Positions 35,887-48,490 of a stretch of DNA of 64,000 nt are shown here, piece by piece. The number at the start of each line of letters is the position of its first letter. The first letter of the stretch is position 1. Location of the stretch: the NCBI GenBank assembly GCA_021383565.1, contig CP079699.1:868001-932000 (forward strand), read 5' to 3'. Under the pieces are notes generated by a model. The model did not search any database. It worked only from the letters and a program-made list of their open reading frames with translations, and was not told where the DNA came from. A program made the translations under genes and the position numbers. Source of the DNA: Levilactobacillus brevis. GTDB lineage: Bacteria > Bacillota > Bacilli > Lactobacillales > Lactobacillaceae.

Positions 35887-37415
35887 TATTGATTGACCTC
35901 AGCAATAATTGATTTGATATCGACCTTGCCGTTGGGGGTCATCGGTAGGCTGTCCTTGTACACAAAGCGTTGTGGAATCATGTATTCCATCATATCGCCG
36001 CCCTGTAAATTATCCTTGATCGCCTTGGTAAGGTCTAATTCACTGGCAAAGTCGTGTTCGCTTGGGACCACCCAAGCAATCAGTTGGCTGACCTTGTGGT
36101 TCCGGTCATATCGTGGCACCGCTACCCCCACTTGAATGTGGTCTTCTTGGGACAGGTAATGGTTCACCTCTTCCAACTCGATCCGGTAACCGTGCAGCTT
36201 AATCTGAAAATCGGTCCGGCCGCGGTACATAATCAAGCCATTAGCCAGCTTGACACCTAAGTCACCGGAGCGGTAAACCCGCCGCCCGTCGACCGTTACG
36301 AACGCCTTGGCCGTCTTTTCAGGGTTGTTCAGGTAGCCCTTGGACATCGACGGTCCACTGATGAGAATCTCACCCTCAGTACCATCGGGAACCGGCTTCA
36401 GCTGGTCGTCCACCACGCTGATCTCGGTATCTCCCTTGACGTAGCCAATCGGCAACCGCGGGTAATCTGCCAAGATCTCAGCGGTAATCTCAACCTGCGT
36501 CACGGCAACCGTAGTTTCGGTTGGCCCATACGTGTTGAAGATGCGTGCGTCTGGGAACCGTTGATGCAACCCCTGCGCCGTGGCGTGCGTTAATTCTTCG
36601 CCACAGAAGAGGAACCGGCTGAGTCTTGGATAATGTTTGGCATCAAAAGTGGGCTCCAACAAGCAAATGTCCATAAATGACGGCGTTGAGACCCAGACAT
36701 CCAGGTTCATCTGCGGCAATGTCTCGAAGAGTTGTTTGAAATTATCCGTGACCGTCTTAGGTAAGGCCACCAGCGTCCCGCCACTCGCTAACGTCGGCCC
36801 CCAGTCCATCACCGATAGATCGAATGAATACGGTGCCTGAGAGAGTGTTCGTGGATACGTCGGCAGTACGAAGTCCGCGCTGAGCATCCAATTGACGTAG
36901 CTTAATAGATTCTTGTGTGAAATCTGCACACCCTTCGGCTTTCCAGTCGTCCCAGACGTGAAGATAATATAGTAGTTGTCATCCCCACTAACGGCGTGAT
37001 CCACCTGATAATCCACCAGCGGGCCATTGAAGATTGCCTGTAAGTCAGCGGGTGTAACCACCGGTGTGTCGCCTAACGTCGTGGGTAGCGCGCTGACCGC
37101 AATAGCTGCGGCCGGCTGCGCAATCTCATTAATTGTCGTAATCCGTTCCAACGGTGAATGCGTATCAATGGGTACGTAGGCATGGCCGCTCTTCACAATC
37201 CCCAAGAACGTTGCCATCATATCAAAGGTTTGACCCCCATACACCAGAATCGGCGCATGTGCTGGTAATTGCATGGCATCCAAGTGGGCGGCCAAAGCAT
37301 CCGAGCGTTGTTTTAAGTCACCGTACGTGTTCGTGTGCCCGAGATCATCATACGCAATGCGGTCTGGTTCGCGCGTGGCAAACTGATCGATCGCCGTGAT
37401 CATGTTTTCTATCAT
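35886..37415 (-). CDS. dltA: D-alanine--D-alanyl carrier protein ligase DltA
   Basis: 509 aa ANL-superfamily adenylating enzyme. P-loop IIFTSGTTGKPKGVQIS near 150, A5-type NTYGPTETTV near 297, A8 MYRGRTDFQIKLHGYRIE near 395 and the catalytic Lys in TPNGKVDIKS near 498. Activates D-alanine and loads DltC. GGGGGG lies 7 bases before ATG 37415. Confidence 0.98.
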   Translation of the reverse strand: MIENMITAIDQFATREPDRIAYDDLGHTNTYGDLKQRSDALAAHLDAMQLPAHAPILVYGGQTFDMMATFLGIVKSGHAYVPIDTHSPLERITTINEIAQPAAAIAVSALPTTLGDTPVVTPADLQAIFNGPLVDYQVDHAVSGDDNYYIIFTSGTTGKPKGVQISHKNLLSYVNWMLSADFVLPTYPRTLSQAPYSFDLSVMDWGPTLASGGTLVALPKTVTDNFKQLFETLPQMNLDVWVSTPSFMDICLLEPTFDAKHYPRLSRFLFCGEELTHATAQGLHQRFPDARIFNTYGPTETTVAVTQVEITAEILADYPRLPIGYVKGDTEISVVDDQLKPVPDGTEGEILISGPSMSKGYLNNPEKTAKAFVTVDGRRVYRSGDLGVKLANGLIMYRGRTDFQIKLHGYRIELEEVNHYLSQEDHIQVGVAVPRYDRNHKVSQLIAWVVPSEHDFASELDLTKAIKDNLQGGDMMEYMIPQRFVYKDSLPMTPNGKVDIKSIIAEVNQ

Positions 37416-37464
37416 TCTATATCCCCCCCAAAGAATTGTGGTTATTGGTTAGTTGACCCCGCAA

Positions 37465-37614
37465 CTAGAACTCGTTGTAAATAAATGTCGAGTTGTTCAA
37501 ACCACTATAACCGTACAAATAAACCAAAACCATCAAAATCACAAAGTAGAATAACGTCCACCCAATAAAGGCCACTACTGGCTGATGCCAGATCGCCAGC
37601 CACTTTGCTCTCAT
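37465..37614 (-). CDS. dltX: DltX, small membrane protein of the D-alanylation system
   Basis: 49 aa from ATG 37614, GGGGGTG 7 bases upstream. One membrane helix (residues 14-34) and a conserved-looking C-terminus YGYSGLNNSTFIYNEF, the end thought to carry an acyl intermediate. It is the first gene of dltXABCD, 49 bases before dltA. Confidence 0.92.
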   Translation of the reverse strand: MRAKWLAIWHQPVVAFIGWTLFYFVILMVLVYLYGYSGLNNSTFIYNEF

Positions 37615-37753
37615 GAAATTCACCCCCAAGTTTGCTGGTTGATTCGTCCCCCAAACCAGCTTCCGTTCACAACCACGCACCGTGTCATTTCCCCGACGAA
37701 TCCACGATACGTGGTGAGGAGTTCCGCAAAAAAACTGCGCTCCTTATGTTTTG

Positions 37754-37782
37754 AGAGTATCATTGCCAAAACCGGATTGCAA
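37754..37782 (-). promoter_or_regulatory. Candidate dlt operon promoter
   Basis: The minus strand has TTGCAA at 37777-37782, 17-base spacer, TACTCT at 37754-37759; the -10 is a poor match. The leader of about 130 bases holds no gene. Confidence 0.4.
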
Positions 37783-37844
37783 TTAACCTTACTCAACCTT
37801 AAGGCTTTCTTTTTCTTTCATAATTTTTATTATAGATTTTGTCA

Positions 37845-37880
37845 TCAAAAAAGACTGCCGAAATCTTCAGCAGCCTTGAT
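37845..37880 (-). terminator. Terminator of dnaJ
   Basis: The minus strand forms AAGGCTGC/GCAGTCTT with a GATTTC loop region followed by TTTTTT. Confidence 0.85.
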
Positions 37881-37912
37881 AGATTAGCGTTGCGAGCACT
37901 TCGCCTCGCAAA

Positions 37913-39067
37913 CTAATTTTCGTTGAATTTATCACGCATTTTGTTAAATAAGTTACCTTTGCCCGTGCCCGTTACGGACTCACCACTGGCCTTTGCAAAG
38001 TCACGGAGCGCATCACGCTGTCCTTTGTTCAGGTTCTTTGGCGTCATGACCTTCACCGTCACGTGCTCATCACCATTGCCGTTACCCCGCAAGCGTGGCG
38101 CACCCTTGCCGCGTAAACGGAAGGTCGTGCCGCCTTGCGTTCCGGCAGGCACCTTGAGCTTGACGTCGCCGTGCACGGTCTTGACCGTCACGTCGTCACC
38201 CAGAGAAGCCTGGACGAACGAGATCGGTTGGTCAAAGTAAATTTCCGTGCCATCACGCCGGAAGTCCTTGCTAGGTGTGACTTGGAAGATGATGAAGAGG
38301 TCGCCGTAGCCGCCGCCATTTTGACCCGCTTCACCTTGGCCTTGAAGCCGCATTTGTTGACCATCATCGACCCCAGCTGGAATCTTGACTTCAACTTCGT
38401 GCTGTTCTTCTTCGTGACCAGAGCCACCACAAGTTGGGCACTTTTCCTTAATTTCTTGGCCCGTCCCGTGGCAGACTGGACATGGTTGTTGACTCCGCAT
38501 CCGGCCCAGTGGCGTGTTGGTCTCAGTCGTTACGTAACCCGAGCCACCACATTGGTGACAGGTAACGGGTGACGTACCCGGCTTAGCACCGTTCCCGCCA
38601 CAGGTATGACACTGGGCTTCCCGCGTGTACTTGATCTTGGTCTTCTTCCCAAAGATGGCCTCTTCAAACTTGAGGGTCATCTGGTACTGCAGATCACGGC
38701 CTGGACGGGGTGCGTTAGGATTACGCTGCGCGCCACCTCCACCAAAGAACTGGTTGAAGATGTCGTCGAAGCCACCGCCGCCACCAAAACCGCCGAAGCC
38801 GCCACCGGCACCAGCACTACCGCCGCCAAAGCCACCAAAGCCTTGGGGACCATCGGCAGAACCATATTGGTCGTAATTGGCCCGTTTATCCTTATCACCT
38901 AAGACGTCGTAAGCATCCTGAACTTCCTTGAACTTGTCCGCCGCATCCGGGGCCTTGTTCAAATCTGGATGATACTTCTTTGATAATTTCCGGTAGGCCT
39001 TCTTAATTTCTTCTTGGCTGGCATCCTTGGAGACACCTAATACGCCATATAAGTCCGATTGCGCCAT
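37913..39067 (-). CDS. dnaJ: Chaperone protein DnaJ
   Basis: 384 aa Hsp40 co-chaperone. J domain with HPD in KKYHPDLNK near 34; Gly/Phe-rich linker 75-118; four zinc-binding CxxCxGxG repeats ([32 protein letters not shown]) between 153 and 220; C-terminal substrate-binding domain. It stimulates DnaK ATPase. Although next to dnaK, a terminator and a candidate private promoter lie between them. Confidence 0.98.
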   Translation of the reverse strand: MAQSDLYGVLGVSKDASQEEIKKAYRKLSKKYHPDLNKAPDAADKFKEVQDAYDVLGDKDKRANYDQYGSADGPQGFGGFGGGSAGAGGGFGGFGGGGGFDDIFNQFFGGGGAQRNPNAPRPGRDLQYQMTLKFEEAIFGKKTKIKYTREAQCHTCGGNGAKPGTSPVTCHQCGGSGYVTTETNTPLGRMRSQQPCPVCHGTGQEIKEKCPTCGGSGHEEEQHEVEVKIPAGVDDGQQMRLQGQGEAGQNGGGYGDLFIIFQVTPSKDFRRDGTEIYFDQPISFVQASLGDDVTVKTVHGDVKLKVPAGTQGGTTFRLRGKGAPRLRGNGNGDEHVTVKVMTPKNLNKGQRDALRDFAKASGESVTGTGKGNLFNKMRDKFNEN

Positions 39068-39109
39068 CGTTTTCCTCCCAATCCGTTCCGAAATTTTTCG
39101 CTACTAGTA

Positions 39110-39138
39110 AGAATAGCATACTCGAAACAAAAAGCCAA
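39110..39138 (-). promoter_or_regulatory. Candidate dnaJ promoter
   Basis: The minus strand has TTGGCT (39133-39138), 17-base spacer and TATTCT (39110-39115) with a TGC extension; the -35 lies inside the dnaK terminator. Confidence 0.5.
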
Positions 39139-39163
39139 AGCCCCACGGACTCTGACTTTTTGC
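39128..39163 (-). terminator. Terminator between dnaK and dnaJ
   Basis: The minus strand stem AAAAAGTCAGAGTCC pairs with GGGCTTTGGCTTTTT through several G-T pairs and ends in T residues. Confidence 0.75.
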
Positions 39164-39191
39164 CTAACGACTTGCTACGCGGTAATGACGA

Positions 39192-41694
<2,503 letters not shown>

Positions 41695-41714
41695 GATAAA
41701 AACCCTCCCTTTCT

Positions 41715-42752
41715 TTACTCGTCATAAAACCGGTAATAATCTAATAGTTTCTTCGCGAGCTCTTCACGAAAAGCCCCAACAATTCCGAGCATCCGAGAAT
41801 ATGGCATCCGCGTGGGACCTAGGATGGCGATCATCCCTTGGCCGTGTTGGTCAACGTCATAGGTCGCCGTGATGAGGCTGAAGTTACGGAGCGCATCGTT
41901 GGTCATTTCATTCCCGATCCGCACCGAAATCTTATCACTGGGTTGCCCCAAAACACTGGCAATATCATCGGTCTTATCGATCAATGAATACAGTGATTTC
42001 AGTGAATCCACATCACTATCCTGCGAGAAGTTCAGGAGGTTGAGTCGCCCACCAACGTAGAACCGCTCTTGCGCGGCCCGCGTCAACACATCGCCGAAGA
42101 TATCCAAGAATCCCTGAGGACTCTGTAAATAGTTGGCAATCTGAGCGGGAATTTCAGCCTGCAACTTCTTCAAGACTTCCGGTAAAGTCAAGCCCACGAG
42201 TTGATCGTTAATCAAGCGGACCACCGCTTCAAGCTGCTCACCGTCGACATCGCCGGCCACATCGAAGGTCTGGTTCTCAACGTCACCACTATCGGTCACG
42301 AGAATCGCCATAATCTGTCGTTTGCCCAGGGGCACCAAACGGAACCCGCTGAGACGACTGTCCTTCAACTCCGGCTTCAAGGTGAACGCCGTGTAACTCG
42401 TCAGGTTAGACAGGATCGTCGCCGATTGCGAGATAATCTCGTCAATCTTATGAAAGTCCCCACCTAAAGAGGACTGAATCACATCGATATCGTTGGGCCG
42501 CAATGGATCGGGCTTCACGAGATGATCAACATAGTACCGGTAGCCTTCCACCGATGGAATACGGCCGGATGAGGAATGGGTCTTCTTAATCAAGCCCTGT
42601 TCCTCCAAGGCGGCCATCTCGTTACGAATTGTCGCTGAGCTTACGTGGATGGGTAACTGCTTGGCTAATGCCTTCGACCCCACCGGAACACCGGTATTGG
42701 TGAAATCTCGGACAACGGCTCGCAGAATCATCATTTGTCTTTCTGAAAGCAT
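41715..42752 (-). CDS. hrcA: Heat-inducible transcription repressor HrcA
   Basis: 345 aa from ATG 42752 with AAAGGGGTG upstream. N-terminal winged helix ([34 protein letters not shown]) recognises CIRCE; the remainder is the HrcA dimerisation/regulatory domain. Two CIRCE copies flank its own promoter, giving autoregulation. Confidence 0.98.
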   Translation of the reverse strand: MLSERQMMILRAVVRDFTNTGVPVGSKALAKQLPIHVSSATIRNEMAALEEQGLIKKTHSSSGRIPSVEGYRYYVDHLVKPDPLRPNDIDVIQSSLGGDFHKIDEIISQSATILSNLTSYTAFTLKPELKDSRLSGFRLVPLGKRQIMAILVTDSGDVENQTFDVAGDVDGEQLEAVVRLINDQLVGLTLPEVLKKLQAEIPAQIANYLQSPQGFLDIFGDVLTRAAQERFYVGGRLNLLNFSQDSDVDSLKSLYSLIDKTDDIASVLGQPSDKISVRIGNEMTNDALRNFSLITATYDVDQHGQGMIAILGPTRMPYSRMLGIVGAFREELAKKLLDYYRFYDE

Positions 42753-42768
42753 CACAATCACCCCTTTT

Positions 42769-42795
42769 TTAGCACTCAAACTAATCAAGTGCTAA
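42769..42795. promoter_or_regulatory. CIRCE operator, promoter-proximal copy
   Basis: TTAGCACTC-N9-AAGTGCTAA, one mismatch from the inverted repeat consensus, between the hrcA promoter and ribosome site. Confidence 0.93.
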
Positions 42796-42806
42796 GACAC
42801 ATATAT

Positions 42807-42835
42807 AATGTAGCAAAACCGGGATTTGAAGTCAA
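42807..42835 (-). promoter_or_regulatory. Promoter of hrcA-grpE-dnaK
   Basis: The minus strand has TTGACT (42830-42835), 17-base spacer and TACATT (42807-42812), placed between the two CIRCE copies. Confidence 0.8.
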
Positions 42836-42852
42836 GAAATCTGGTAGAAAAA

Positions 42853-42879
42853 TTAGCAATCTCTGCAATTAAGTGCTAA
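42853..42879. promoter_or_regulatory. CIRCE operator, upstream copy
   Basis: TTAGCAATC-N9-AAGTGCTAA, two departures from consensus, 18 bases upstream of the -35. Confidence 0.85.
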
Positions 42880-43014
42880 TTGGCAAAATTGTAACCGATT
42901 TAGCGGTTTCTCGGGCTTCTCAATGGGTGATCTACTTAACCAATCCCCAGCATACCAAATATTTTAAGACTTGCAATTATCTTCCCAAACCCGGCGCTGT
43001 TCTCCTCAATAACG

Positions 43015-43046
43015 CCAAAAAGCCTGACACTCACTGCCAGGCTTCT
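43015..43046 (-). terminator. Terminator of truB-ribF
   Basis: The minus strand forms AAGCCTG/CAGGCTT followed by TTTT just after the ribF stop. Confidence 0.85.
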
Positions 43047-43060
43047 TGCACTTATCAAAC

Positions 43061-44011
43061 TTAATCGGCCGCAACCTGCGAGAAATACGCGCGGGTCGCC
43101 ACCTCATCTTTTTTCAATTGTGTCACTAACTCTTCCGCGGAAGCGAACTTCACTTGCCCACGTAAACGGTGATGCCACTCAACTTCCACGTTTTCCCCGT
43201 AGAGGTTCCCCTGATAATCCAGCAGGTTCATCTCGACGGTAATCGGCCGGTTGTCGCCGAACGTATCGTTACGTCCGACCGAAATCATACCGGGATACCA
43301 GATGGCGCCGACCTTCAGACGCGCCGTGTACACGCCAATGCCCGGAATCCATTCATTCTCCGGCGTCAAGACGTTGGCCGTAGGAAAACCAATTGTACGG
43401 CCCCGCGCCTCGCCGTGAACCACCACGCCGGTCGACCGGTAAAGATAGCCTAGTAAGGCATTCGCCGTGTCCACGTCTCCGGTCTTCATGGCCTTCCGAA
43501 TCCGCGTGGAGCTAATCTTCTCTTGATCGCTGGCTTCCTTAGCCACGGTCTCCACGTCAAATCGACCCTGCGCATACACCGGTAGCCGGTCCATCGTGGC
43601 AACGTCCTTCTTGCCGTAAGTGTGGTCAAATCCGGCCACAGCGGTTACCGTGTGGAAAGCCACAAGATAGTTGTCGACAAATTCTTGGGGCGTTTGCGCC
43701 GAGAAGTCACCGGTATAGCTCACCAGAAAGACGCGATCCACGCCCAACCGGTCTAATTGCTGGAGCTTACGGTCCGGCGTACTCAGATACTTGCGGTCAT
43801 CGCCCTCTAAGGGTCGGTAGACCAGCGCTGGGTGATGATCGTAGGTCAATACCGCGAGCTTCACGTGCTTGGCCGTAGCGAGCGTCTTAGCCCGTCTGAT
43901 GACCGCTTGATGCCCCCGGTGCACACCGTCGAAGAATCCCATGGCCAAAACGACCGGGTCATCGGGAATCTGTCGGGCATCTAGGGGGTGATGTATTCGA
44001 ATAACTTCCAT
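43061..44011 (-). CDS. ribF: Bifunctional riboflavin kinase/FAD synthetase
   Basis: 316 aa from ATG 44011 (MEVIRIHHP), with AAGAGG upstream; the frame to 44032 lacks family similarity. N-terminal nucleotidyltransferase (VLAMGFFDGVHRGHQAVI near 24, KISSTRIRKAM near 158) converts FMN to FAD; C-terminal riboflavin kinase (GEARGRTIGFPTANV near 197) makes FMN. Paired with truB upstream as in many Firmicutes. Confidence 0.98.
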   Translation of the reverse strand: MEVIRIHHPLDARQIPDDPVVLAMGFFDGVHRGHQAVIRRAKTLATAKHVKLAVLTYDHHPALVYRPLEGDDRKYLSTPDRKLQQLDRLGVDRVFLVSYTGDFSAQTPQEFVDNYLVAFHTVTAVAGFDHTYGKKDVATMDRLPVYAQGRFDVETVAKEASDQEKISSTRIRKAMKTGDVDTANALLGYLYRSTGVVVHGEARGRTIGFPTANVLTPENEWIPGIGVYTARLKVGAIWYPGMISVGRNDTFGDNRPITVEMNLLDYQGNLYGENVEVEWHHRLRGQVKFASAEELVTQLKKDEVATRAYFSQVAAD

Positions 44012-44035
44012 GACAAGACGCCTCTTTCTCAAATC

Positions 44036-44944
44036 TTAATTCACCGCGAACATCTTCAGCGGCTTATACTGCTTTTTTTCGGGGAGATACTGGTACAGGC
44101 ACTTCGTCTGGTCCCGATAGGTCAGGGCCACCACCGGCGCCGTACTGCCGACCTGGTCCTCATCCAAGAAGACCCCATTTTTTACCAGGCCCCACAGCCG
44201 ATCGGACAATGCGACGTGTGGATAGTCCCGCAAGGCGTAGTCAATCGGCCGCAAGATAGCGGACAGGTCTTCATTGGCCATGGCTACAGCCACCTGTTCG
44301 AGGGTCACCGTTTGGTCCAAATCAAAGCCGCCGCTCTTCAGCCGCGTCAATGAGGCCATCACGGCAGGAACACCCAGTTGCCGACCAAGGTCAACCGCTA
44401 ACGTCCGCACGTAGGTTCCCTTGGAGCAGGCGATCTCAAACGCAATCGTCTGGGTTCCCTGCTCGGCATCGAACTGGCCATCATCGACCAGATCAAAGGA
44501 CGTCACGGTAATGGTCCGCGTCGGCCGCTCAACGGTCTCACCGGCCCGCGCGTACTCGTAGAGCTTCCGGCCGTTCACCTTGACTGCCGAGTACATCGGC
44601 GGCGTCTGCTGAATCGTCCCGGTAAGCGCTGCGGCCGCTTGAAGCAGTGTAGCGCGATCAAACGGGGTTGTCAAAGGCTGACGGTCAATCACGTCGCCGT
44701 CCAAATCCTCCGTGGTCGTGGCAAGACCGAGCGTGACGGTTCCCTTGTAAACTTTCCCCGAAGCCATCAGGTAAGGCACCACCTTGGTCGCACTCCCGAT
44801 ACAGATGGGTAAGACCCCATCAACACTGGGGTCCAGCGTGCCACTATGGCCGACCTTTTTGGTATGCAGAATGTGCCGTAGCTTGGCCACACAGTCGAAG
44901 CTGGTGAGGCCTCGTTCCTTATAAAGGGGAATAATCCCATCCAT
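44036..44944 (-). CDS. truB: tRNA pseudouridine(55) synthase
   Basis: 302 aa. Catalytic Asp in HSGTLDPSVDGVLPIC near residue 38; further YSAVKVNGRKLYEYAR near 118 and CSKGTYVRTLAVDLG near 173; a C-terminal PUA-like end. Forms the T-loop pseudouridine of tRNAs. GGAGG precedes ATG 44944. The mRNA leader contains a start-stop mini-ORF. Confidence 0.98.
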   Translation of the reverse strand: MDGIIPLYKERGLTSFDCVAKLRHILHTKKVGHSGTLDPSVDGVLPICIGSATKVVPYLMASGKVYKGTVTLGLATTTEDLDGDVIDRQPLTTPFDRATLLQAAAALTGTIQQTPPMYSAVKVNGRKLYEYARAGETVERPTRTITVTSFDLVDDGQFDAEQGTQTIAFEIACSKGTYVRTLAVDLGRQLGVPAVMASLTRLKSGGFDLDQTVTLEQVAVAMANEDLSAILRPIDYALRDYPHVALSDRLWGLVKNGVFLDEDQVGSTAPVVALTYRDQTKCLYQYLPEKKQYKPLKMFAVN

Positions 44945-45031
44945 GTCCTGTTTCCTCCATTCCTGAATCCTAAATTACTTTAGTCTAAACTGACCCGCTT
45001 TATTGTTCGCCGCAACGTCACATACGGCTGG

Positions 45032-45051
45032 CTACATTTCTGGCCTCCTCC
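45032..45051 (-). promoter_or_regulatory. Start-stop mini-ORF in the truB leader
   Basis: The minus strand has GGAGGAGG (45044-45051) correctly spaced before ATG immediately followed by TAG (45032-45037), about 90 bases upstream of truB and downstream of the promoter. Confidence 0.5.
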
Positions 45052-45070
45052 GGTTATGATAAGAGCTAAT

Positions 45071-45099
45071 ACTATAGTGAATAGATACATTAATCCCAA
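45071..45099 (-). promoter_or_regulatory. Promoter of truB-ribF
   Basis: The minus strand has TTGGGA (45094-45099), 17-base spacer and TATAGT (45071-45076). Confidence 0.65.
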
Positions 45100-45148
45100 A
45101 CGTTATCGTCTCACGCCTCGGTTTGGACAAGCTAACCAGAAGTATGTT

Positions 45149-45247
45149 AGCCGTGAGTGAGCCAAAAATAGGATCAACCGGGGCACTTCTCAGGCTCGCT
45201 CCGGTCTTCCCCCAGCCTTCCAGCCCAGTTTTGATGAACGGTAAGGC
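45149..45247. repeat. Copy of dispersed intergenic repeat
   Basis: Begins AGCCGTGAGTGAG and ends GAACGGTAAGGC, sharing both ends and internal TTCCAG.CCA..TTTTG with the inverted copy at 51221-51393. Fills much of the truB-rbfA gap, which holds no gene. Confidence 0.65.
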
Positions 45248-45270
45248 GAGTTCCCCGTCACCGATAGAAC

Positions 45271-45309
45271 CTAAAAAGAGGCGCTGATCCGTTTGGACCA
45301 ACGCCTCCA
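45271..45309 (-). terminator. Terminator of the rimP-rbfA operon
   Basis: The minus strand forms GAGGCG.TG.TCC / GGA.CA.CGCCTC followed by TTTTT, after the rbfA stop. Confidence 0.85.
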
Positions 45310-45326
45310 TCTCGTTCACACCAGAA

Positions 45327-45677
45327 TTACTCCCGGTGGTGGAGATCGTTTAGCAGTTCATCGATCCGGCTACCATAACGCACCGATTGGTCTTGCTCAA
45401 AGGTTAACTCGGGCGTCTTGTAGATGCTCAAGCGTGACCCTAATTCAGAGCGAATCAGTCCCGTAGCTTTCTTCAGCCCTTGCTGTGTCTTTTCCACAGA
45501 AGAAGCCTTGTCCGATAAAATACTGTAATAAATCGTTGCCTGCTGCAAGTCACCTGTGACTTCCACGCCGGTAACGGTGACGCCCTCGACCCGGGGATCG
45601 CGGACACGTTTTAGGAGAATATCCGTAACTTCCCGTTGGATTTCTTGTTCCAACCGGCCAACTCGATATTGTGCCAT
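45327..45677 (-). CDS. rbfA: 30S ribosome-binding factor RbfA
   Basis: 116 aa KH-fold protein with RVGRLEQEIQREVTDILLKR at the start and VEGVTVTGVEVTGDLQQATIYYS following. Assists late 30S maturation near the 16S 5' end. Last gene of rimP-nusA-ylxR-ylxQ-infB-rbfA, 18 bases after infB. Confidence 0.97.
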   Translation of the reverse strand: MAQYRVGRLEQEIQREVTDILLKRVRDPRVEGVTVTGVEVTGDLQQATIYYSILSDKASSVEKTQQGLKKATGLIRSELGSRLSIYKTPELTFEQDQSVRYGSRIDELLNDLHHRE

Positions 45678-45695
45678 GACGTTTGCCTCCGATTT

Positions 45696-48137
45696 TTATT
45701 TAACGGGAACTTCCTTCATCACGTAGGCTTCGATTACGTCGTCTACCTTGATGTCGTTGTAGTTCTCGATAGTTAATCCTAATTCGTAACCCATCTTAAC
45801 TTGCTTGACGTCGTCCTTGAAACGCTTCAGACTACCCAGCTTACCTTCGTAGATAACCACGCCATCCCGAATCAAGCGGACATCGGCATCAGCCGTAATG
45901 TAGCCTTCGGTAACCATCCCACCGACAATCGTGCCGACCTTAGAAGCGTGGAAGATATCCTTAACTTCAACTTGGCCCGTCACTTGTTCTTCGTAGGTTG
46001 GTTCCAGCATCCCCTTCATCGCCGTTTCGATTTCATCGATGGCGTTGTAGATGACGTTGTGCAGACGAATGTCCACCTTGTCACTATCGGCTTGTGCCCG
46101 GGCCTGTGGTGTTGGCCGGACGTTAAACCCAATGATGATGGCATCGGAAGCTTCGGCTAAGGTCACATCACTTTCGTTAATGGCCCCAACAGCGGAGTGA
46201 ATGATGTTGACCCGAACACCGGAAACATCAATCTTCTTCAGGCTGCCTGCCAAGGCTTCAACGGAACCTTGAACGTCGGCCTTGATAATGACGTCAACTT
46301 CCTTCATTTCGCCTTCCTTAAGGGAATCGAAGAGGTTGTCCAGCGTCACGTGGCTGGTGTTCTTCCGTTCTTGAACCAAGGCTTCCTTGGCCCGTTCTTC
46401 ACCGGCAGCTCGGGCCGTCTTTTCGTCGTCAAAGACCACGAACCGGTCCCCGGCTTCTGGCACGTCGTTCAACCCGGTGATTTCCACTGGCGTTGATGGC
46501 TTAGCATCCTTGATCCGGCGACCACGTTCGTTGGTCATCGTCCGAACCTTACCAAAGGTATTGCCGACCACGATAGGATCCCCAACGTGTAGCGTCCCTT
46601 GTTGAACCAACAGCGTCGCGACTGAACCGCGACCTTGATCCAACCGAGCTTCGATGACGGAACCGGCCCCATTTTGTTCTGGGTTAGCCTTTAATTCCAG
46701 CACTTCGGCTTGGAGCAGAATCATGTCGAGTAATTCATCGATGTTCTTGCCAAACTTCGCAGAAATTTCAACGAAGATGGTATCGCCACCCCAGTCTTCT
46801 GGAATCAATTCATATTCCGTCAACTGTTCCATGACGTGGTTCGGGTTAGCACCCGGCTTGTCAATCTTGTTAACGGCCACGATGATTGGGGTTCCAGCGG
46901 CCTTGGCATGGTGAATGGCTTCGATAGTCTGTGGCATCACGCCATCATCAGCGGCCACAACTAAGACCGTGATGTCGGTGATTTCAGCACCACGCGCCCG
47001 CATTTCGGTAAAGGCCGCGTGTCCTGGCGTATCCAAGAACGTGATGGACTTGTCGTTGTAGTGGACTTGGTAGGCCCCAATAGCCTGCGTGATCCCCCCG
47101 GCTTCACCCTCGGTAATGTGCGAGTGACGCAGATGATCCAGCAACGTCGTCTTCCCATGGTCAACGTGACCCATGATGGTAACCACGGGTGCCCGTGGTG
47201 CCAGATGGTCCGTGTTTTCCATTTCGGCGTCGAAGAACTTGTCGATATCCGAGACGTCCACTTGAACCTTTTCTTGGGCCTTGATACCGTAGTCGTCCGC
47301 CAAGATTTCAATCGTATCCTTATCCAGAGATTGGTTTTGGTTAACCATAACCCCCAGCATAAAGAGCTTCTTAACGATTTCGGCTGAAGAACGGTGTAAG
47401 ATCTTGGCCAAGTCTTGGGCGTTCATGCCGTCTGTATAGACTAATACATCAGGTAAGGCCTTGTTCTTCCGTTCTGGAGCACCCTTGTGTTGATGGGTGT
47501 CTTTGATCCGTTGATTCTTCTTGTAGCGATTATTGTTATTGTTACGACGGCGATTGTTGCGATTGTTCCGGTTATTCCGGCCCCCACGACTATTGCTACC
47601 GCGCCGGCCGTTACTATTATTTGTATTATTATTCAAGCTTCCACCAAATCTGCCGGTCCCGGAATTATGTTGCGTACTGTGTTGCTTTCCGGACTGGCCA
47701 TTATTATTTTTATTGTTAGTACTGGTGCTGTGTTGTTGATTGCGATTACCGCCGTTACTGGTAGTATTAGCCGACCGTTGCGCCGTCTGATGATTGCCAT
47801 TCCCCGTGTTCCGGTTGCCCCCGTTATTGGCGTGGGCGTTACCAGCAGACCGATTACCACTGTTTTGCGTCGTGGTCTTATGACTGGTCTTCGGGTGATC
47901 GCTCTTTTGACTGGCTGGTCGTGCCGCTTGCATAGCCGGCTGCTTCGCGGGTTTGGCCTGACTGGTCTTTCCAGCCGGCCGGTTGCGAAATGCTTCGCGG
48001 AGCTGACGTTCTTCGTTCTCGCCGAGCGTTGACATGTGGTTTTTCACCGGAAAGCCCTTTGCTTCGGCTTTCGCAATGATCTGTTTACTGGAGACATTAA
48101 TTTCTTTGGCGAGTTCATAAATTCGCTTTTTCCCCAT
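45696..48137 (-). CDS. infB: Translation initiation factor IF-2
   Basis: 813 aa. N-terminal IF2N domain ([20 protein letters not shown]), then a long Asn/Gly/Arg/Ser/Gln low-complexity linker from about 55 to 220, a second IF2N-like segment ([20 protein letters not shown]), and the GTPase: G1 [17 protein letters not shown]3 DTPGHAAF, G4 NKIDKP; C-terminal domains bind fMet-tRNA. The poly-Asn/Arg linker produces long antisense frames that are not genes. Confidence 0.98.
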   Translation of the reverse strand: MGKKRIYELAKEINVSSKQIIAKAEAKGFPVKNHMSTLGENEERQLREAFRNRPAGKTSQAKPAKQPAMQAARPASQKSDHPKTSHKTTTQNSGNRSAGNAHANNGGNRNTGNGNHQTAQRSANTTSNGGNRNQQHSTSTNNKNNNGQSGKQHSTQHNSGTGRFGGSLNNNTNNSNGRRGSNSRGGRNNRNNRNNRRRNNNNNRYKKNQRIKDTHQHKGAPERKNKALPDVLVYTDGMNAQDLAKILHRSSAEIVKKLFMLGVMVNQNQSLDKDTIEILADDYGIKAQEKVQVDVSDIDKFFDAEMENTDHLAPRAPVVTIMGHVDHGKTTLLDHLRHSHITEGEAGGITQAIGAYQVHYNDKSITFLDTPGHAAFTEMRARGAEITDITVLVVAADDGVMPQTIEAIHHAKAAGTPIIVAVNKIDKPGANPNHVMEQLTEYELIPEDWGGDTIFVEISAKFGKNIDELLDMILLQAEVLELKANPEQNGAGSVIEARLDQGRGSVATLLVQQGTLHVGDPIVVGNTFGKVRTMTNERGRRIKDAKPSTPVEITGLNDVPEAGDRFVVFDDEKTARAAGEERAKEALVQERKNTSHVTLDNLFDSLKEGEMKEVDVIIKADVQGSVEALAGSLKKIDVSGVRVNIIHSAVGAINESDVTLAEASDAIIIGFNVRPTPQARAQADSDKVDIRLHNVIYNAIDEIETAMKGMLEPTYEEQVTGQVEVKDIFHASKVGTIVGGMVTEGYITADADVRLIRDGVVIYEGKLGSLKRFKDDVKQVKMGYELGLTIENYNDIKVDDVIEAYVMKEVPVK

Positions 48138-48184
48138 ATCTTCACACTCCTTTGTATTCTGCCGATCACGAGAACGTCAGGCGG

Positions 48185-48490
48185 CTACTTAGCAAGTAAT
48201 TGTTGTAACTTCCGGACGAAACCCGGATCGGTGATTGCGATGACAGTGCGCGCCGACCCAATGGCCGTGCTCAACTGGTCCTTCGTAAAGTCCTCGTTTA
48301 ACTGGACGTCATAGCTCGTGGTCTTATCGCGAAATTGTTTCTGACTGGTCTTACCCGCATCGTTAGCGAGTAACACCAATTTAGCGGAACCATCGCGGAC
48401 CGCAGCCATGACGAAGGATTCGCCGGTGACCAGCTTACCTGCTCGCCGAACTAATCCTAAAAGTTGTAAAGCGCGCTCGAAATTAGTCAT
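48185..48490 (-). CDS. ylxQ: L7Ae/L30e/S12e-family RNA-binding protein YlxQ
   Basis: 101 aa from ATG 48490, overlapping the ylxR stop by 8 bases (translational coupling). L7Ae-like fold: ALQLLGLVRRAGKLVTGE, KLVLLANDAGKTSQKQFRDK and TAIGSARTVIAITD. Predicted K-turn RNA binder in the nusA-infB operon; cellular role poorly defined. Confidence 0.93.
   Translation of the reverse strand: MTNFERALQLLGLVRRAGKLVTGESFVMAAVRDGSAKLVLLANDAGKTSQKQFRDKTTSYDVQLNEDFTKDQLSTAIGSARTVIAITDPGFVRKLQQLLAK

Noticed and set aside
47487-48032. Hydrophobic 181-codon plus-strand frame over infB
   Set aside because: It arises from the antisense of the Asn/Arg/Gly-rich IF-2 linker and only looks like a membrane protein because of that composition.
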